NCBI RefSeq assembly: GCF_013401435.1
Contig: NZ_JACBGN010000009.1
Location: forward strand, 1 to 60,874
Reading direction: 5' to 3'
From: Streptomyces sp. BR123
GTDB taxonomy: Bacteria; Actinomycetota; Actinomycetes; Streptomycetales; Streptomycetaceae
DNA: 60,874 nucleotides
Shown: one piece after another, positions 56,527 to 60,874 of the stretch
Numbering within the stretch: position 1 is the first letter of the stretch
Layout of the letters: each line of letters opens with the position of its first letter
Notes under the pieces: model-generated
Seen by the model: only the letters and a program-made list of their open reading frames with translations
Told to the model about the DNA's origin: nothing
The model's database searches: none
Position numbers and translations under genes: made by a program

Positions 56527-59433
56527 ATGTCGTATGCCATGGAACCCAGAGGAGGGGCGCAGAAGCCCCTGCTGGAGCGGGAGTCCGAATTGCTGGCGAT
56601 CCGACGCGCAGTGGATGATGTGCGCGGCGTATCCGACCAGGGTCCGGGCGGGGCCACCCGCCGTGGGGGTGTGCTGACCTTCGCGGGATCGGCCGGCATA
56701 GGCAAGACCACGCTGCTGGGCGAGGCCCGCCGGTACGCCGTGGAGCACGACTGCACCGTGCTGTTCGCACGCGGCGGCGAACAGGAGCGGCAGGTGCCGT
56801 TCCACGTGATGCGGCAGTTCATCCAGCCGGTGTTCGCGGCCATGGCCGAGGACGAGCGGCGGAAGGCGCTCGGCAACTGGCGCTCCATCGTCGCCCCGGC
56901 GCTCGGTCTGGCCGCGGCCCGGAAGGGCCCGACGGCGCCGGACCCGCAGGGTGTGCGCGACGGCCTGGACTGGATCGTCACCCAGCTGACGGTGCGCAGC
57001 GCGCCGGTCGTGCTCATCCTCGACGACGCGCACTGGGCGGACGCGGAGTCCCTGGCGTGGCTGACCACGTTCGCGTCCCGCGCCGAGGAACTGTCCATGC
57101 TGATCATGGTGGCCTGCCGTCCGGACGAGATCCCCACGGATGCCGGCGGCCTGAGCACCCTGATGGGTCGGCGCGGGACCCGGCCGCACGAACTGGCCCC
57201 CCTCACGACGGGCGCAGTGGCGCAGATCGTCCGGGACGCCCTCGGAGAGAACGCCGACGACGTGTTCTGCCGCGAGTGCTGGGCGATCACCGGCGGCAAC
57301 CCCTTCGAGGTCGTCGAGTTGGCGATGAAGGGCCGCGACCGGGGGCTGAAGCCGCACCAGGACAACATCTCGCAGCTGCGGGATCTGGCCTCCGCCGTCA
57401 GGGGCAGCGGTCTCATCGAGCGCCTGGAGCAGCTCGGGACGTCGACCGTCCGGTTCGCCTGGGCCGCGGCGGTACTGGGCACCGCGATCCCGACCGGCAT
57501 CGTCTGCCGTGTCGCGGCGCTCGGCGAGGCGCAGGCCGCCGATGCCATCGAGCAGTTGCGTGCCGCCCGCATCCTGACGGTCCTGACCAGCCTGCAGCGC
57601 AAGGAGGTCGTGGAGTTCTTCCACCCCCTCGTCGCCACCGCCGTCTACCGGTCGATCCCGCCCGGGGTGCGCGTCGCCATGCACGGCATGGCCGCGCAGG
57701 CCCTCATCGACGACGGGCACGGCACGACCGCCGCCGCCCGCCATCTGCTGGAGATGCACCCGGAGGGCGACCCGTGGGTGGTGCAGCAGCTGCGCCAGGC
57801 CGCGCGCGACAGCTTCTCCGCAGGTGCGCCCGACGCCGCGCGACGCTACCTGGCCCGGGCGCTGCGTGAACCGCCCGAGGCCGAGGACCGGGCCGAGGTG
57901 CTGTTCGAACTCGGTTCGGCGAACCTCCTGCACGACCCCGTGACGACCATCAACCAGCTCCGGACGGCGCTGGAGGAGCCGCAGATCGCCCAGGGCCTCC
58001 GGGAGTCGATCACGTACCGGCTCGCGCAGGCGCTGGCGCACACGGGCCGGCTGGCGGACGCCGCCGAGCTGCTGGCCGAGGAGGCCCGGCACGCCACGAG
58101 TTCCCGCACCCGGCTGCGCATGCAGGCCGAGCAGTTCAAGTGGAACGCGGTCCGGGTCGACGAGGAGAACTCGCCCGCCAGGTCACGGCTCCTCGCCCAG
58201 TTCGCCAAGCGGCTGGCCGGCCGCGGCCTGGCCGAGCGGCACATCCTGGGCATGCGCGCCTGGGACGCCGCCATGCGCGGCGAGCCCGTCGCGACCTCCC
58301 TCGAGTTCGCGGAGCAGGCGCTCGACGGCGGCATGAGCTGGACCGACCAGGACTTCGGCTTCGAGGTGCCCGCCGTCATCGCGGTCACCCTCATGTACTG
58401 CGACCAGCCGGGCCGCGCCGAGGAGCTGTTCAACGAGGGCATCCTCGACTTCGAGTCGAAGGGGTGGCGCGGCGCGCACCTGTCGTTCGTGTACACGCTC
58501 CTCGGCTACGTCCGGTACCGGCGCGGTCGGCTCGCCGAGGCCGAGGACTTCGTCCGCAACGGCCTGGAGATCGCCAACCGCATCGGGCACGACATCCCGG
58601 CGCAGTGGTACGCCATCGGCACCCTCATCGAGACGCTGCTGGCCCGCGGCCACCTCGCCCAGGCCGAGAAGGTCGCCCGCACCTACCGGCTGGCGGAAGG
58701 GTTCCCGCGCGCCATCGTCTATCCCGACCCGCAGGCGGTGTGGGGCCGGCTCCTGCTGGCCCAGGGCCGGATCGAGGAGGCCGAGCAGCAGCTGGCCGCC
58801 GCGGGCCGGCGCCTCGACCTGCGCGGCACACGGAACCCGTCGTGGAGTCCTTGGCAGCTCGACCTGGCCCTCGCCCAGGCGACGTACAACCCGGAGCTGG
58901 CGCGGGCCACGGCGGCCGAGGCCGTGGCCCGGGCCCGCGCGTTCGGCGCGTCCAGTGTGATCGGCCAGGCGCTGCGCGTCGCGGCGGCGACCACGGACCC
59001 GGTGCAGGCGACGGTCCTGCTGCAGGATGCGGTCTCCCACCTGGAACAGTCCCCGGCCGCGTACGAGTTCGCGCACGCGCTCATCGACCACGGCACGGCG
59101 CTGCAGACCATCGGCGATCCGCACCGGGCGGCCGAGCAGTTGTACCGGGGCATGGAGAGCGCCGTGGCCTGCGGTGCGGACGCCCTCGCCGACCGGGCCC
59201 GCACCCAGCTCGCGTCGGCCGGTCTGCGTCCGCGCCGGCTGCACTCCTCCGAGAAGGACACGCTGACGGTCGCGGAGCACGCGGCGGCCCGGCACGCCGC
59301 CCTCGGCCTCGACAACGCGGCCATTGCCAAGGAGCTGCGCATCGAGGCTCCCGCGGTCTCGGAGCTGCTGTCTGCGGTCTTCACCAAGCTGGGCACCAAC
59401 CGGGTCGGGCTCCGCCGGGCGCTCGGCGTGTGA
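56527..59433 (+). CDS. LAL-type LuxR family regulator
   Basis: A 968-residue regulator of the large ATP-binding LuxR class. Walker A is GSAGIGKTT (about 54-62), Walker B 'VVLILDDAHWADAESLAW'. A TPR-like helical region occupies about 430-890. The C-terminal HTH region, beginning SEKDTLTVAEHAAARHAALG, keeps the LuxR helices but differs from the usual 'LTPRE' start. The ATG at 56527 follows an AGGAGG-rich stretch. It follows the P450 gene with a 233-bp gap and is probably the cluster's activator. A strong hairpin terminates it. Confidence 0.9.
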   Translation: MSYAMEPRGGAQKPLLERESELLAIRRAVDDVRGVSDQGPGGATRRGGVLTFAGSAGIGKTTLLGEARRYAVEHDCTVLFARGGEQERQVPFHVMRQFIQPVFAAMAEDERRKALGNWRSIVAPALGLAAARKGPTAPDPQGVRDGLDWIVTQLTVRSAPVVLILDDAHWADAESLAWLTTFASRAEELSMLIMVACRPDEIPTDAGGLSTLMGRRGTRPHELAPLTTGAVAQIVRDALGENADDVFCRECWAITGGNPFEVVELAMKGRDRGLKPHQDNISQLRDLASAVRGSGLIERLEQLGTSTVRFAWAAAVLGTAIPTGIVCRVAALGEAQAADAIEQLRAARILTVLTSLQRKEVVEFFHPLVATAVYRSIPPGVRVAMHGMAAQALIDDGHGTTAAARHLLEMHPEGDPWVVQQLRQAARDSFSAGAPDAARRYLARALREPPEAEDRAEVLFELGSANLLHDPVTTINQLRTALEEPQIAQGLRESITYRLAQALAHTGRLADAAELLAEEARHATSSRTRLRMQAEQFKWNAVRVDEENSPARSRLLAQFAKRLAGRGLAERHILGMRAWDAAMRGEPVATSLEFAEQALDGGMSWTDQDFGFEVPAVIAVTLMYCDQPGRAEELFNEGILDFESKGWRGAHLSFVYTLLGYVRYRRGRLAEAEDFVRNGLEIANRIGHDIPAQWYAIGTLIETLLARGHLAQAEKVARTYRLAEGFPRAIVYPDPQAVWGRLLLAQGRIEEAEQQLAAAGRRLDLRGTRNPSWSPWQLDLALAQATYNPELARATAAEAVARARAFGASSVIGQALRVAAATTDPVQATVLLQDAVSHLEQSPAAYEFAHALIDHGTALQTIGDPHRAAEQLYRGMESAVACGADALADRARTQLASAGLRPRRLHSSEKDTLTVAEHAAARHAALGLDNAAIAKELRIEAPAVSELLSAVFTKLGTNRVGLRRALGV

Positions 59434-59455
59434 CGGCCGCCCGGCAACACCCCCG

Positions 59456-59494
59456 AACGCTCCCGCCCGGGTCCCTCTTCCGGGCGGGAGCGTT
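59456..59494. terminator. Strong terminator after the LAL gene
   Basis: 15-bp perfect arms (59456-59470 and 59480-59494, AACGCTCCCGCCCGG and its complement) close a 9-nt loop 22 bp past the stop codon. This is the strongest hairpin in the window. Confidence 0.85.
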
Positions 59495-59585
59495 ACGGTG
59501 CACGGAAGGGGAGGACGCCTCCGTACGGCGCGGGCGGAGCAGGCGGCGCCGGCACGTGGTGGGTCGGGTGGTCATCGTCACCCCC

Positions 59586-59873
59586 CGGTGCCTTGGCGGC
59601 GATCTCGGGGAGGGTCCAGCCGGCCTGGCCGGCGCCCCACAGGCCGATCCGTCGCCCGTCGACGTCGGGCCGCTGCCCGGCCCGGGCGATGGCGTCCGCG
59701 GCCTCGGCGGCCCGGTCGTCCATGGTCTGGTCGAGCCAGTCACCGGGTGCGCCGCCCACGCCCGGCTTGTTCCAGGACCGCGAGGTGTACCCGGCGCGGG
59801 CGAAGGACTCGCAGAGCGGTTGGCAGAAGGTGTCGTGGGTGGCGTCGACGGGCCCGTCCCGGGGGCGGCTGCG
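59586..59873 (-). pseudogene. Decayed alpha/beta-hydrolase gene
   Basis: The minus-strand frame reads DGPVDATHDTFCQPLCESFA, then 'SWNKPGVGGAPGDWLDQTMD' and 'VDGRRIGLWGAGQAGWTLPE'. This is the order of a dienelactone-hydrolase-like esterase ('GPVDR..', 'D.PGVG.S.GDW', 'RVGLWG.SQGGW'). The nucleophile Ser of GxSxGG is replaced (GAGQAG) and homology stops shortly after 'EIAAKAP'. No start with a ribosome site is present. The gene is a remnant lying between the LAL terminator and the carbonic anhydrase gene. Confidence 0.6.
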
Positions 59874-60049
59874 GCTGTTCCGCCTCTACGAGGGCGTGGC
59901 AACCACGGCCGCCGAGCCCGGCGGCTGACCCCGGCTGCGGCCGGCCGGGCAGCGCCCCGGGTGGCCGACACGATCGGCCGCATGTCGCCCGAGGGAGGAC
60001 CGCCGTGGCAGCCTGTCCGCCGGGTCCGCGGCGGCTACCTTCGGCGCAC

Positions 60050-60793
60050 ATGAGTGTCGACGACAACGGCGGCAAGCCGCCCACGGTCACACGGCGCGGG
60101 CTGGTACGGGCCGGGCTGGGCGGCGCCGCCCTCCTGGGGACCGGGCTGCTCTGCTTCGCTTCGACTGCATCGGGCAGGCGCCCCGGGCCCGGCGCGGGCG
60201 GACCCCGGCCCGACGGGCCCGAGCCCGCGTGGCGGGAACTCGCGGCGGGGAACCTGCGCTGGCGCACCCTCCACGAGCAGCACCCCGACGAGAGCCGCAC
60301 CGTACGGCGGGTCCTGATGGACGGGCAACACCCGTTCGCCGTGGTCCTGGGCTGCGTCGACTCCCGGGTGCCGCCCGAGCTGGTGTTCGACCAGGGGCTG
60401 GGCGATCTGCTGACGGTGCGATCGGCGGGCCAGGTCCTGGACGAGGCCGTCCTGGGCAGCATCGCGTACGGCGTACTGGAACTGGACATTCCGCTGGTCG
60501 TCGTCCTCGGCCACCAGGGGTGCGGGGCGGTCGCGGCCGCGGTGGACGCGGACGCCACCCACGCCCCGCTGCCGGTCCACATCCGCTACCTCGCCGACCG
60601 GATCCGCCCCGCGGTGGATCCGCGCCTGCCCAGGCACGCCCGGGCGGACGCGGCCGTCACCGCGAACGTGCGCCGGGTACGGGCGAGTCTGGCCGCCGAA
60701 CCGGACCTCGTGGGCCGGGTCGCGTCGGGCCGCCTGGCCGTGGTCGGGGCCCGGTACGAGCTCGGCAGCCAGCAGGTGACCCGCCTCGGGTGA
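60050..60793 (+). CDS. Exported beta-class carbonic anhydrase
   Basis: A 247-residue protein with a Tat-like signal (TRRGLVRAGLGGAALLGTGL). The beta-carbonic anhydrase zinc site is complete: C102-V-D104-S-R106 and GHQGCG with H155 and C158. It interconverts CO2 and bicarbonate, here outside the membrane, whereas most bacterial beta enzymes are cytosolic. The ATG at 60050 is preceded by no strong site. It is downstream of a decayed hydrolase and has no visible partner up to the window end. Confidence 0.9.
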   Translation: MSVDDNGGKPPTVTRRGLVRAGLGGAALLGTGLLCFASTASGRRPGPGAGGPRPDGPEPAWRELAAGNLRWRTLHEQHPDESRTVRRVLMDGQHPFAVVLGCVDSRVPPELVFDQGLGDLLTVRSAGQVLDEAVLGSIAYGVLELDIPLVVVLGHQGCGAVAAAVDADATHAPLPVHIRYLADRIRPAVDPRLPRHARADAAVTANVRRVRASLAAEPDLVGRVASGRLAVVGARYELGSQQVTRLG

Positions 60794-60874
60794 AGGGCAG
60801 TCGGGGAGTGACACGGGAGCAGCACTCCACGCTGTACGGCGTGAGGACGGAAACCTCCCCCGACCCCCGACCCC

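Noticed and set aside
1..60874. CRISPR array or phage attachment sites
   Set aside because: No regularly spaced repeats with unique spacers and no integrase were seen; tandem repeats found are contiguous, not interspaced.

Overview
The window is very GC-rich DNA with wobble-position GC bias, GTG starts and strong purine-rich ribosome sites. It carries families typical of Streptomyces: DUF3040, SigB/F/G and SigE-type sigma factors, a SpoIIE phosphatase fusion, an LAxTG wall anchor, a LAL regulator and a bacterial terpene synthase. I read it as Streptomyces chromosome. No species can be named, and I see no phage, plasmid origin or CRISPR array.

Layout. 1-4.3 kb: the start of a secreted protein, a non-coding stretch with a G-rich repeat, a GlsB-type membrane protein, then a translationally coupled trio (PAP2 phosphatase, DMT-type transporter, Ser-x-Gly/Leu triplet-repeat protein) facing a TetR regulator across three phased operator-like repeats. 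4.3-10.5 kb: TerD, then a leftward operon read as leucine-rich-repeat protein, ankyrin protein, MoxR AAA+ ATPase, and a metallopeptidase-like/vWA protein. A tRNA-like gene with a 5-nt anticodon loop sits about 60 nt upstream of its first start codon. 10.5-20.4 kb: an orphan glutamate-type binding lipoprotein, a PfpI protein, a secreted endonuclease I, DUF3040, an IS5-family element inserted at the stop codon of a GH20 hexosaminidase gene, a GlcG/HbpS-like protein, a divergent MFS-MarR pair, and RNase HI with a Cys-rich tail. 20.4-25.8 kb: an ECF (SigE-type) sigma factor with a membrane partner and an LAxTG surface protein, a GT2 glycosyltransferase, a YbjQ protein, two copies of one intergenic repeat, and an SH3 protein split by an acidic repeat. 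25.9-30 kb: an RNA-repair cassette (Rnl1-like RNA ligase, T4-like polynucleotide kinase-phosphatase, NYN nuclease domain) and two VOC proteins.

30-38.9 kb: a lone cytochrome b (QcrB) divergent from CtaF-CtaD, a GCS2 carboxylate-amine ligase overlapping a PfpI gene, an AI-2E family permease, a SigB/F/G sigma factor with a self-type promoter, and a RsbW-like ATPase. 38.9-47.6 kb: an MFS transporter with two operator-like palindromes, DUF1992, a CitA-like sensor-PAS-GAF-SpoIIE-HATPase protein, a TetR and FAD-monooxygenase pair with two operators, a DsbA-like lipoprotein and a PRC-barrel protein. 47.7-53.5 kb: a Tat-exported PhoX-like protein, a small protein, an M15 peptidase, a non-canonical Nramp, an exported zinc metallopeptidase and a hypothetical protein. 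53.6-60.9 kb: a terpene synthase-P450-LAL cluster, a strong terminator, a decayed alpha/beta-hydrolase gene and a Tat-exported beta-carbonic anhydrase.

Best candidates for something undescribed: (1) the LRR-ankyrin-MoxR-vWA operon with its tRNA-like leader element; (2) the ligase-Pnkp-NYN RNA repair/cleavage cassette; (3) the triplet-repeat protein coupled to PAP2 and DMT genes; (4) the QcrB plus CtaD/CtaF partial respiratory set. All functional statements are read from motifs and gene order, without any database search.
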